Position numbers and translations under genes: made by a program
Assembly: GCF_009828855.1 (NCBI RefSeq)
Contig: NZ_WUAG01000001.1
Coordinates: forward strand, 1,240,001 to 1,304,000
Source: Psychromonas sp. L1A2
GTDB taxonomy: Bacteria; Pseudomonadota; Gammaproteobacteria; Enterobacterales; Psychromonadaceae
DNA length: 64,000 bases
Direction: 5' to 3'
Shown here: positions 30,133 through 38,250 of the stretch, piece after piece
Numbering within the stretch: the stretch's first letter is position 1
Layout: the number at the start of each line of letters is the position of its first letter
Notes under the pieces: model-generated
What the model was told of the DNA's origin: nothing
Database searches by the model: none
The model's input: the letters and a program-made list of their open reading frames with translations, nothing else

Positions 30133-30480
30133 TACAACTCCTTTGTCTCAATTGAATAACTTAAATGATACGTTATCTTTTGAGTTGTTGCAATGTGGTA
30201 AATGAGACTAATTCGCCTAAGTATCAAAGGTTCTGGCTAAGTATACTTAAATGATACGGTCCGATAGACATCAGAGTTAATTCAAGATGGTCTATATAAC
30301 CATTACCCCCCTTATTCGATTAGTTGTGAGTTAAACACTTAGAAGAGGGGGAGGCGTGTCATATTCTGTAATTTTGCTCTCTGGTTTCTTTTCTACTTAC
30401 GTCTAGAATATATGTAACTACTAATACATTTCACTTATGGAGTTACTCCTATTAAAATTCAATTAAGAACGGATACTTAT
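30133..30480. other. Divergent promoter region of resolvase and endonuclease genes
   Basis: No gene. CTTAAATGATACG occurs twice exactly (30160-30172, 30246-30258), and CTAAGTATCA / CTAAGTATAC lie between them, the former an inverted relative. These are candidate resolvase binding sites controlling both divergent genes. Confidence 0.55.
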
Positions 30481-31224
30481 ATGAAGCCATTACAAAATTC
30501 ATTGATCAGCATACTTTTGTTAATACCTGCGAGCTCGTTTGCGGCTAATGAGACTATTCAATCATTCAATAAAGCAAAGAAGATACTTGAACGAGAAGTC
30601 TATCAAGACCATCGTATAACACTGTATTGCGGAGCTGAGTTTGATGATAAAAAACTGGTTACTCCACCTGAAGGTTTTACAACAGAGAAATTTCTTAAGC
30701 GCTCTAAAAAAATTGAATGGGAGCACGCTGTTCCGGCCGAAAACTTTGGTCGAACATTTAAAGAATGGCGAGATGGAGATGCCTTGTGTGTAAATAGCAA
30801 AGGCAAAGAATTTAAGGGGCGTCGTTGTGCTGAAAAGGTAAATGTAGAATATCGCTATATGCAGGCTGATATGTTTAATTTATACCCCGCTATTGGAGCA
30901 GTAAATGCTTTAAGAAGTAATTACAATTTTACTATGCAACCAAGTGAAGAAAGTGATTTTGGTAGTTGTGAAATGAAAATCGCTGATCGTAAAGCAGAGC
31001 CACCAGCAAGAGCAAGGGGGCGTATAGCTCGTACTTACTTGTATATGGATGAGACTTACAGCAGGTACAACATGAGTCGCCAACAGAAGCAGTTAATGAA
31101 TGCTTGGGATAAAATGTATCCGGTTGATAGTTGGGAATGCTTAAGAGTTAAAAGAATATCTAAACTACAAAACAGCAAAAATAATATCGTACAGAGCAGA
31201 TGTGAAGTGCAAAAACTATGGTGA
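30481..31224 (+). CDS. endA: Endonuclease I (EndA/Dns family), secreted
   Basis: A periplasmic or extracellular non-specific nuclease. Signal peptide of about 21 residues (SISILLLIPASSFAA). The His-Me finger catalytic motif is EWEHAVPAENFGR with His82, and the metal-site partner region is MFNLYPAIGAVNALRSNYNF. Several cysteines would form disulfides. 247 residues is typical. Its location just inside the right end of a DNA-modifying island is odd for a nutrient- or uptake-linked nuclease. A second, native copy elsewhere is possible. Confidence 0.93.
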   Translation: MKPLQNSLISILLLIPASSFAANETIQSFNKAKKILEREVYQDHRITLYCGAEFDDKKLVTPPEGFTTEKFLKRSKKIEWEHAVPAENFGRTFKEWRDGDALCVNSKGKEFKGRRCAEKVNVEYRYMQADMFNLYPAIGAVNALRSNYNFTMQPSEESDFGSCEMKIADRKAEPPARARGRIARTYLYMDETYSRYNMSRQQKQLMNAWDKMYPVDSWECLRVKRISKLQNSKNNIVQSRCEVQKLW

Positions 31225-31281
31225 AAAGAGGCCGCTAAAAGATTATAAAGTCTTCCTACTGCCTCAGTCTGGACGGTTAGG

Positions 31282-31629
31282 TTAGATGCACTTTATGTCC
31301 ATATAATACCAGTTCATTGTTACACCAATTGGAGTAGTACCCTCGACGATACTTTCATTAATAACGATTGGGTTTGGGCAATTAGGACGAAGTGTTTTGA
31401 TTATAAAAAGGCGATCATCAAGGTCGTTGGTATTAAAGTTAAAGTCATAAGCGGAACGAATTTGAGCTTTTATATCGTAACCTTCCGTTTTTGCAACTGA
31501 GGCTGGCATATCTGATAAATTAACGACTCCTGTTACTAATAGGTTACGTATTGCATGGGGACTGCTTGCACAACTTGTGATTGAACCGAGTACAAGTAGT
31601 AAAGCGCATATTTTGAGTCTTTTGGTCAT
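31282..31629 (-). CDS. Small lipoprotein of unknown function
   Basis: 115 residues. The signal peptide ends in a lipobox (ITSC) with lipidation near Cys20, so it is a probable lipoprotein. I do not recognise the mature region, which has no obvious domain. It lies convergent with the endonuclease gene and is the last gene before attR, so it belongs to the island. Coding is supported by the signal peptide and by lack of overlap with other genes. Confidence 0.7.
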   Translation of the reverse strand: MTKRLKICALLLVLGSITSCASSPHAIRNLLVTGVVNLSDMPASVAKTEGYDIKAQIRSAYDFNFNTNDLDDRLFIIKTLRPNCPNPIVINESIVEGTTPIGVTMNWYYMDIKCI

Positions 31630-31768
31630 TTTAGGTTTCTTCTGGGTTTTATGTGGAAATAATTAAACTTAAGGGGTAAAAAAAACATTATTTTAACCTC
31701 AATCTTTACTGTTTTAAAACAACTTCTTATCAAAAGTACTTTTTATTAAAGATTATCGAGTAACAATT

Positions 31769-31790
31769 TGTGCAACAAACTGTGTAACAT
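31769..31790. repeat. Integrase arm-type repeats next to attR
   Basis: TTGTGCAACAAACTGTGTAACA carries two direct copies of TGTGNNACA at 11-bp spacing, matching the set beside attL (17930-17964) in sequence, spacing and orientation. About 75 bp inside attR. Confidence 0.55.
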
Positions 31791-31861
31791 TCGGATAGGT
31801 ATTTTTATTTGGTGCTACACTAAACACTTATATATCAACTAACTTACTGCTGCGAGAGTTA

Positions 31862-31877
31862 GCTTATCGGCCAACTC
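31862..31877. repeat. attR of rnpB genomic island
   Basis: GCTTATCGGCCAACTC, identical to the rnpB 3' end at 17873-17888. The bases beyond (CAACC against TAAACC) diverge soon after. Confidence 0.9.
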
Positions 31878-31887
31878 CAACCATTCT

Positions 31888-31922
31888 AGCCCCTGTTTGC
31901 TTTATGCAAATAGGGGCTTTTT
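31888..31922 (+). terminator. Strong terminator beyond attR, probably the original rnpB terminator
   Basis: AGCCCCTGTTTGC (31888-31900) pairs with GCAAATAGGGGCT (31906-31918) with one G:T pair, followed by TTTTT. No gene on the + strand ends before it, and it stands 11 bp after attR, where the rnpB terminator would be if the island were removed. Confidence 0.8.
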
Positions 31923-31979
31923 CATTTCTATATGTTTAATTTACTATTAAATCACTTAAACCCAACCTCGAGCAGATCC

Positions 31980-32135
31980 TTACTCTCTATTATAGGTGCC
32001 TGCGGTTTTCCAAATGTTGATAAAGGAATCATGAACGACATCTTCAGCAAGAGGGTAGTTTTTTAATATTCTCACCACAACTGTGAGTAGCCTTGTTGCT
32101 TCTTGTTCGTAGAGTTGTATTGGAATACTGCCTTT
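31980..32135 (-). pseudogene. ECF sigma factor fragment
   Basis: Reading the minus strand, a 51-codon frame without a start encodes region 2 of an ECF-type sigma-70 factor: LYEQEATRLLTVVVRILKNY, then PLAEDVVHDSFINIWKTAGTYN. Both the N-terminus and regions 3-4 are missing. It follows the broken DUF3455 gene and is probably a deletion remnant of a sigma factor gene. Confidence 0.7.
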
Positions 32136-32144
32136 TGTAGAAGG

Positions 32145-32491
32145 TTAAATGGTTAACTGTGTGCCAGTAATAGATGAGCCATCAAGCGATTTCGATGTTG
32201 CTGGTGGGCTAAAGTAAGAGACTAAATGGTTGTCTTTATTGTCACTTAAAATCGCGCGTAGACCAGCGAATGCCCATTTTGCTTTTGCTTCATTGGTTGT
32301 ATCTACTTTACATTCCCAAGTGATGTTACCTTTTGCAGTAGTAAATATCGCAACTTGATTTCCTGCTGGTACACGCACTTCACTTGGTAATTTATCTCGA
32401 GAAAAAATACCTGCATATGACTGTGTTGTTATTGCTATTAAAGCGATACACCTATGATTTTTAGTGCTTTTAATATGTATTGAGTTTTCAT
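32145..32491 (-). pseudogene. Frameshifted DUF3455-type exported protein
   Basis: The 77-codon frame at 32145-32378 (VRVPAGNQVAIFTTAKGNIT, then DGSSITGT) resembles the DUF3455 family. Upstream, an ATG at 32491 with GGGAAG before it starts MKTQYILKALKIIGVS, and the remaining signal peptide LIAITTQSYAG continues one frame over into the DUF3455 frame. One missing base near 32440 therefore breaks the gene. The usual C-terminal end is also absent. A sequencing error could explain the shift but not the missing tail. Confidence 0.7.
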
Positions 32492-32606
32492 TGTCACTTC
32501 CCTATTAATTGATTTCGAATGTAAAAAACAGTTAATTTGTTACTGTTACGACAATGCATTTTGGATGCAAAAAGGTTAAATAAATTTCAATTACTTTTTT
32601 ACATCC

Positions 32607-32996
32607 TTATTTATTACAAATAAAAAGACGATTTTTTTGGTTGTATTGTACTAATAAAAAAGCGAGTAATAGAAAAATGATTGCAAAAGAGGGGACAAAA
32701 GCCTGTTCTAATATTTCTCGATATTTTTTAGCCCAAAATAAGGCAAAGAAGACGTGACTGGTGAAAATAAGATATAACCAAAAAATAATTCTTTTTGCCC
32801 ATAATCTCCCCATAAAGGCATAAGCGGTTAGATTTCCCAGTAATATTGTAAACGTCAAAATAGCAGTAGGTATAATAAAGTGACGACCTATAACAAAAGT
32901 CTGAATAACGCCCAATACTAATAAACAAGTTATAAAAGCGGTTATCCATTCTAAACTATTACGATAATTAATCTTTGTTGGTAAACAAGGTGCCAT
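32607..32996 (-). CDS. Small four-helix membrane protein, unknown
   Basis: 129 residues with about four hydrophobic segments (WITAFITCLLVLGVIQTFVI, FIIPTAILTFTILLGNLTAY, IIFWLYLIFTSHVFFALFWA, FVPSFAIIFLLLAFLLV). Short charged ends. I do not recognise a family. The regular spacing of membrane helices supports coding. Neighbours are decayed genes and a tandem repeat, so it may be part of an accessory patch. Confidence 0.6.
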   Translation of the reverse strand: MAPCLPTKINYRNSLEWITAFITCLLVLGVIQTFVIGRHFIIPTAILTFTILLGNLTAYAFMGRLWAKRIIFWLYLIFTSHVFFALFWAKKYREILEQAFVPSFAIIFLLLAFLLVQYNQKNRLFICNK

Positions 32997-33119
32997 TATG
33001 TTGCCTCTAATAAAAAGTTAGTGTTAACCGTTGTTTACACCTTAACTAAATATAGTAACATTTAACGCTTGTCAGAATAAATAGCTGTGCTTTTATACCA
33101 CTTTAAATGATTTATTCTG

Positions 33120-33209
33120 TCTAAACTCTAAACTCTAAACTCTAAACTCTAAACTCTAAACTCTAAACTCTAAACTCTAAACTCTAAACTCTAAACTCTA
33201 AACTCTAAA
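33120..33209. repeat. Tandem 7-bp repeat (TCTAAAC)n
   Basis: Twelve perfect units of TCTAAAC plus six bases, uninterrupted, over 90 bp. A pure short array of this kind is usually variable in copy number by slippage. Confidence 0.97.
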
Positions 33210-33302
33210 GTTGCAGATTGTGGATAAAAATTTGAAGTTTATGAATTAAGGGATAAATGGCTTTTCAAAAGGGCAGGAAGTGTTGATGCAGTGCTGTAGA
33301 TT

Positions 33303-33353
33303 ACCGATGATTCGTCAGAGTTAAATAGTATTTAATTCTGACGAATCATCGGT
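33303..33353. other. Long near-perfect inverted repeat
   Basis: ACCGATGATTCGTCAGA (33303-33319) pairs perfectly with TCTGACGAATCATCGGT (33337-33353); the pairing extends inward through TTAAA/TTTAA. It lies 35 bp beyond the stop of the minus-strand chemoreceptor gene, so it may act as its 3' stabilising or terminating hairpin, though no T-run is seen on that strand. Confidence 0.65.
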
Positions 33354-33388
33354 ATTTATTAAGTCAGTATAGCTTAGTTTAATATAAC

Positions 33389-35260
33389 TTAACTTAACTT
33401 AAAGCGGTTTACCATTGCTGCTAATCTAGTATTCGCAGCAGATAGGCTTTCTGTACTTTCTGATGTTAGTTGTCCATTTTGAGTCAATTCATGCACCATA
33501 TCCTGAATCGACGCCATGTTGAAACTGATTTGCTCTGCAACTTGGCTTTGTTCCGATGATGCGGTGGCGATATGAGAGCTTAATTCATTAATTTCAATGA
33601 TTGAACCTGCCATAGAATCTAAGCCTGTGCCCACACTAATCGTATTATCCGTTGTATTTTGGCAACTTTCTTTTGTTGTATTCATTGCATTAACAGCTAA
33701 TGCAGCATCATCCGTTAGCTTGGTTAATAGCTCATTAATTTCGGCAGTACTTTCTTGCGTTCTTGCTGCAAGTGAACGAACTTCATCTGCTACGACAGCA
33801 AACCCTCGACCTTGTTCACCCGCTCGTGCTGCTTCAATAGCTGCATTTAATGCGAGTAGGTTAGTTTGATCTGCAATTGCACCAATCACACTTAATACAG
33901 TAACAATTTCTTGCGTATTTTCATGCATGGTATTAATGCGTTGAGAAGCTACTTCTACTTCGTTTACCAAAGCTTGTACACTTTCAGAAGATGAAGCGAC
34001 TAATTGTTTTGAGATCAATGCTTCATCGCTGGCTTGTTGTGTACTCAGTGAGGTTTGCTTGGCGTTTTCTGCAACCGTATTCGCAGAAGCGCTCATTTCG
34101 GTGATCGCCGCAACAGCTTGCTGTGTTTCGCCTGCATGAACATTGAGTGCTTGATCGTTAGAAGCTGATACTTTATGAAGTTGCTCAATGCCATGTGAAA
34201 TTTCAGCAGATGAAGTTAAAATATCAGACATCATTGTTTGCAGCTGACTAATAAAGGTATTTATTCCCTGTGCAATATCTGCAAGGTCGTCATTACCTTC
34301 AACATTTAATCGCTGAGTCAAATCTGCATCACCTTTGGCTAAATCAGCAATACGGTGTTTTAAAGATATAATTGGCGAGTAAATTTTTGCGAGAGTCAGT
34401 ATTAATAAAATAATAGTTAATATGATTAAGCTACTAGCCGTCACAATAGAGGATATTAGTTGCTCCTCTAAAAATGCGTAGGCAATCGATTTATCAATAT
34501 CAATAACCACATGCCACTGTTTACCACCAAGTAATTCAATGTTGGAGTAAACAACTTGTTGATCATTCCCGTCTTTTTGATAATTAAATTCACCTGAACC
34601 ATTGTTTAATACTTGTTGCTCAAGTGCTTTATTGGCAATACGCGAACCAAATTTTTCATTACCAGAGGTGCTAATTAATCCTCCTTGTCCATCATAAAGG
34701 GAAATCACTGCTCCTTCAAAATGAACTTTTTTGATAAAAGGGTCAACCGCTTCTAGAAAAATATCACCGCCGATAACACCATTGTTTTCAACGTCTAAAA
34801 AACTAAACATATATTTGTCAGAAATACCTTTATCGAAATAGATATCGGTAATCATTAAACGGTTAGCCGCTTTAGCGTCTTGATACCACTCTTCTTGAGT
34901 AGCATCATAATCTGCAAATTGACCACCATTACCCATAGTTATCCCTGCCTTATCTGCAAAATTAACAGCATCTAAAGGGGTTGATGCAACTAGCAGTTTT
35001 GCTATTTCTATTTTCTTTGATGAATCGTCACTGTTCAATAGCACTTTGGCACTGTTAACCACTTTTTTATTGCTATCAAGCCAGGTGTTTATATTGTTTT
35101 TGATGGAGTCTAAAGCGTCGGTCGCTTGGTCATGGACAGAATTTTCGCTTTCTTCACGTGTATTTGAGTATGAAACCCAGTTTGATACTAATAATGATAA
35201 TGCAACGAATAACGTTGCAGAGAGCATGATGCGCTGTTTAAAGCCGATAGAATGAATCAC
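33389..35260 (-). CDS. Methyl-accepting chemotaxis protein
   Basis: A transmembrane chemoreceptor of 623 residues. N-terminal membrane helix (about 12-30), a periplasmic dCache-like sensor domain (about 35-270), a second membrane helix (about 272-295), then HAMP and the signalling domain. The conserved hairpin tip is [20 protein letters not shown] followed by [15 protein letters not shown]. The ligand cannot be told from sequence. It is a lone gene next to an alginate lyase and a diguanylate cyclase, so a link to surface polysaccharide foraging is possible but unproven. Confidence 0.95.
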   Translation of the reverse strand: MIHSIGFKQRIMLSATLFVALSLLVSNWVSYSNTREESENSVHDQATDALDSIKNNINTWLDSNKKVVNSAKVLLNSDDSSKKIEIAKLLVASTPLDAVNFADKAGITMGNGGQFADYDATQEEWYQDAKAANRLMITDIYFDKGISDKYMFSFLDVENNGVIGGDIFLEAVDPFIKKVHFEGAVISLYDGQGGLISTSGNEKFGSRIANKALEQQVLNNGSGEFNYQKDGNDQQVVYSNIELLGGKQWHVVIDIDKSIAYAFLEEQLISSIVTASSLIILTIILLILTLAKIYSPIISLKHRIADLAKGDADLTQRLNVEGNDDLADIAQGINTFISQLQTMMSDILTSSAEISHGIEQLHKVSASNDQALNVHAGETQQAVAAITEMSASANTVAENAKQTSLSTQQASDEALISKQLVASSSESVQALVNEVEVASQRINTMHENTQEIVTVLSVIGAIADQTNLLALNAAIEAARAGEQGRGFAVVADEVRSLAARTQESTAEINELLTKLTDDAALAVNAMNTTKESCQNTTDNTISVGTGLDSMAGSIIEINELSSHIATASSEQSQVAEQISFNMASIQDMVHELTQNGQLTSESTESLSAANTRLAAMVNRFKLS

Positions 35261-36278
35261 ATATATTCCTTTAAGTGAGTGTGTAGCTTTGTAAAATTAA
35301 TAATATTTAAATTGAGTGTAGAACAGAAAACTAGCATGTAAAATTGAAACAATAGAATCTAAAATTATAACTGTAAAGATATTATAAACTACCCTTAATG
35401 AGTATTTATTTTTAAATTTCTTATTGTGTATAAGAAAAAGTTTTTAATGCCTCTTATATATCAATATCTTATTTTATTTTTGTTAGAGTACTCGTATAGT
35501 AGTGGTTTATTGATTAATTTTATCTTGAATTATCAATGTTATTGAATAGAACATGTCTTTTTTTAGATGAGACATCATGCCTATTGAATTGAATATAGCT
35601 ATGTTTCGAGAAGGTAATTAATAGCTCATTACGTCATACCCCATTACATTGATAAAACCATTAATAAGTCTCACCACATTGTATTCAGTCCCTTTATCAA
35701 ACTCTTTACTCAATTCTTTATTTTATATATTACCTGATTCACTTGCTGCACATTTTATCCTCGCTAACTGTTCGAATAACGCTCACTTTATGTTGGCTAT
35801 TATGTCGTTTCAATACTAAAAGTTGTTTATTTTTCACAAAAATTTATGGGTTTTATTCTTACGTATTTTGGTGAATATAGGTTTAAATAATTTTTTTGTT
35901 TATTTATTGTCATTTTATTTTTAACCTCTCACTCCACTATTGTTAGTCTTATAAGTATTATTTTAGGAGGTTAATTAGTGGGTCTTTTTTAGTGGTTATA
36001 TTCAGTTAAATTATTTTTATTGAACTTTATCAACACTTTGATCTCTACTTTAACGTTCAATTTAATATTGAACAAAGAAGTTAAAGTGTGACTTGTCATT
36101 TCTAAAAGTATGATTAATGTGATGCTCTTTACTTTTGAGCGGACTAATTGTTGCTAAATATCTTAGTTTATTCAATTCTTAGCGCCGCGTTTTAAACCGT
36201 GTAATAACAAGTTTTATTTAAATAATGGGAGGACGGTGTAATACCAGCTCTTACTGGAAAATAATCAAAGGAATATTT
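35261..36278. other. 1-kb region between chemoreceptor and alginate lyase
   Basis: AT-rich, no credible gene on either strand and no clear repeats. It must contain the divergent promoters of the two flanking genes; I cannot assign them securely. Confidence 0.55.
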
Positions 36279-38003
36279 ATGAAATTGAATACGAAACTTA
36301 GATATACAACAACACTTGTTGCAGCTGCATTATCTGTGGCTGCTATCCCAGCTGTGAATGCGGCATCAGTCAGTATTGTTAATGCTGGGTTTGAAGATAG
36401 CTTTAAAAGTGGTTGGGTAGATACTGATCCTTCTGCTATTTCTAGCGATGAACGTAGTGGTTCTAAAGCTGCTAAGATCACAGGTGATGGTGGTAAATTT
36501 GAGCAGAATGTTATTGTTAAAGCAAATACTGATTATGTACTAACTGCTTACATTGCTGGTTACGGTAAAATCGGAGCATCGGTTGATGGCACCCGTTATA
36601 CAAGAACAGGCGGTGGCAATGATTATGAGCAAGTTTCTGTGTCTTTTAACTCTGGCTCTTCTACTTCAATTACTATTTTTGGTAACTACTACGACAAAGA
36701 AGGACGTTTTGATGATTTTGCGCTTGAAAGTGTAGGAACGACTGAGACAGTAACCAGCGAAACATGTACAAGTAGCGCTGCATTAGTCATCTCTTCTGCT
36801 TCTGATGATGGCACTAACGACGGTCATGGCCCTGAAAATACCATTGATAAAGATACCACTGATGATTCTCGCTGGTCTTCAAAAGGTGAAGGAAAAACAA
36901 TTACTTATGATTTAGGTTCAGAGACTTCAGTCAAGGAACTTGCTGTAAGATGGTATAAAGGCAGTGAGCGAAGTTCATATTTCGATATTCATACATCGAC
37001 TAATAATAATAACTGGACTTCAGTATTATCTGGTGGGATTTCTTCTGGTGGAGATTCAAGCTATGAGACGATTGATGTCACAGATACTGAAGCGCGTTAT
37101 GTTCGTGTGACAGGTAATGGTAATTCTGAAGGTTCTAATTGGAATAGTATTGTCGAAACAAAAATTTTAGGTTGTACCGATGGTTCAACTGCTGACACTG
37201 ACACAGGTGATACAAGTGATACAAGTGATTCTGATCCTTCTGATAATGTGACCGTAGCGCCTGGCGATGCTGAATATCCTTCTGATTTAATGAGTAACTA
37301 TAATCAATGGAAAATCACTTATCCTGATGGTGTAGAAGACAAAACACTTTTAAAAGCTACCAATGAATATTTCTATGTTAACGACGAAGGCAATGGCATT
37401 GTATTTAGAGCACCAGTGAAATCAAATAACGGGACTACACCAAACTCTGACTATATCCGTTCTGAACTTCGTGAACGTACTACTGATGGTAAATCAGATA
37501 TTTACTGGACGACTAGCGGTACTCATGTTGCTTACTCTAAACAAGCGATTACGCATTTACCACTTGTAAAAGACCATTTAGTCGCGACTCAAATCCATGG
37601 TAACAAAGATGATGGTATTGATGATTCTATGGTATTAAGGCTAGAAGGTGAGCACTTATTCTTAAGCTTTAATGGCGGTAAGTTAAGATCTAACCTAACG
37701 ATTAAAGAGGATTATAAGTTAGGTACCATTCATGAAGTTATTTTTGAAGTGGTTAATGATAAACATTACGTTTATTACAGTGAAGACGGTGGTTTAAACG
37801 CGGCTTATACTGCAGGTAATGCTAGTAAATACTTAGTGAAAGATGGTTCTAGTGATTATGTGATGGACCTTAATTATGATAAATCATACTTTAAAATTGG
37901 TAACTACACTCAAACGAACGCAGATGAAGAAGGTAGTTCTACTGACGATGAAGATAACTATGGTGAAGTTGTTGTTTACGATTTCTGGGTTAACCACGAA
38001 TAA
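36279..38003 (+). CDS. Secreted PL7 alginate lyase with two carbohydrate-binding domains
   Basis: Degrades alginate by beta-elimination outside the cytoplasm. The start at 36279 follows AAAGGAA and gives a signal peptide ending near NAAS; a longer frame from 36225 lacks this. Domains: a CBM4/9 or CBM16-like jelly roll (about 30-155), an F5/8-type C (CBM32-like) domain (about 165-298), a Thr/Asp-rich linker, then the PL7 catalytic domain (about 330-574). The PL7 motifs are clear: RSELRER, QIH and YFKIGNYTQ. A terminator follows. Confidence 0.94.
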   Translation: MKLNTKLRYTTTLVAAALSVAAIPAVNAASVSIVNAGFEDSFKSGWVDTDPSAISSDERSGSKAAKITGDGGKFEQNVIVKANTDYVLTAYIAGYGKIGASVDGTRYTRTGGGNDYEQVSVSFNSGSSTSITIFGNYYDKEGRFDDFALESVGTTETVTSETCTSSAALVISSASDDGTNDGHGPENTIDKDTTDDSRWSSKGEGKTITYDLGSETSVKELAVRWYKGSERSSYFDIHTSTNNNNWTSVLSGGISSGGDSSYETIDVTDTEARYVRVTGNGNSEGSNWNSIVETKILGCTDGSTADTDTGDTSDTSDSDPSDNVTVAPGDAEYPSDLMSNYNQWKITYPDGVEDKTLLKATNEYFYVNDEGNGIVFRAPVKSNNGTTPNSDYIRSELRERTTDGKSDIYWTTSGTHVAYSKQAITHLPLVKDHLVATQIHGNKDDGIDDSMVLRLEGEHLFLSFNGGKLRSNLTIKEDYKLGTIHEVIFEVVNDKHYVYYSEDGGLNAAYTAGNASKYLVKDGSSDYVMDLNYDKSYFKIGNYTQTNADEEGSSTDDEDNYGEVVVYDFWVNHE

Positions 38004-38074
38004 GGTTAACTTCATCTCTATTTAGGTTAGTCGACGTTATTGTACGGCTGGTTAAATTAGGAAATAGTTATTTT

Positions 38075-38101
38075 AAAGCAGACCGATGGTCTGCTTTTTT
38101 A
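38075..38101 (+). terminator. Rho-independent terminator after alginate lyase
   Basis: AAAGCAGACC (38075-38084) pairs with GGTCTGCTTT (38088-38097) around GAT, followed by T-run. Confidence 0.9.
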
Positions 38102-38250
38102 TGGCTGAAAGGTTATTAATTTTATTCTTTGAAGATAAAGTGGATCTTTATAATATCCCAATGTTGGCTGAATTTTAACATAACTTGTTTATGTTCTATT
38201 GATGCCTTGTTGTGTTTGGGGCTTTTAAATTTTAAGTTGAATGGCAGATT

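Larger units (their letters stand above)
32997..33388. other. Intergenic region with heptamer repeat and long hairpin
   Basis: No gene. Contains the TCTAAAC tandem repeat (33120-33209) and the long inverted repeat (33303-33353) before the chemoreceptor gene's 3' end. Confidence 0.7.

Noticed and set aside
33120-33209. Heptamer array as a telomere or CRISPR array
   Set aside because: Units are contiguous with no spacers, so it is not CRISPR; the chromosome context excludes a telomere.
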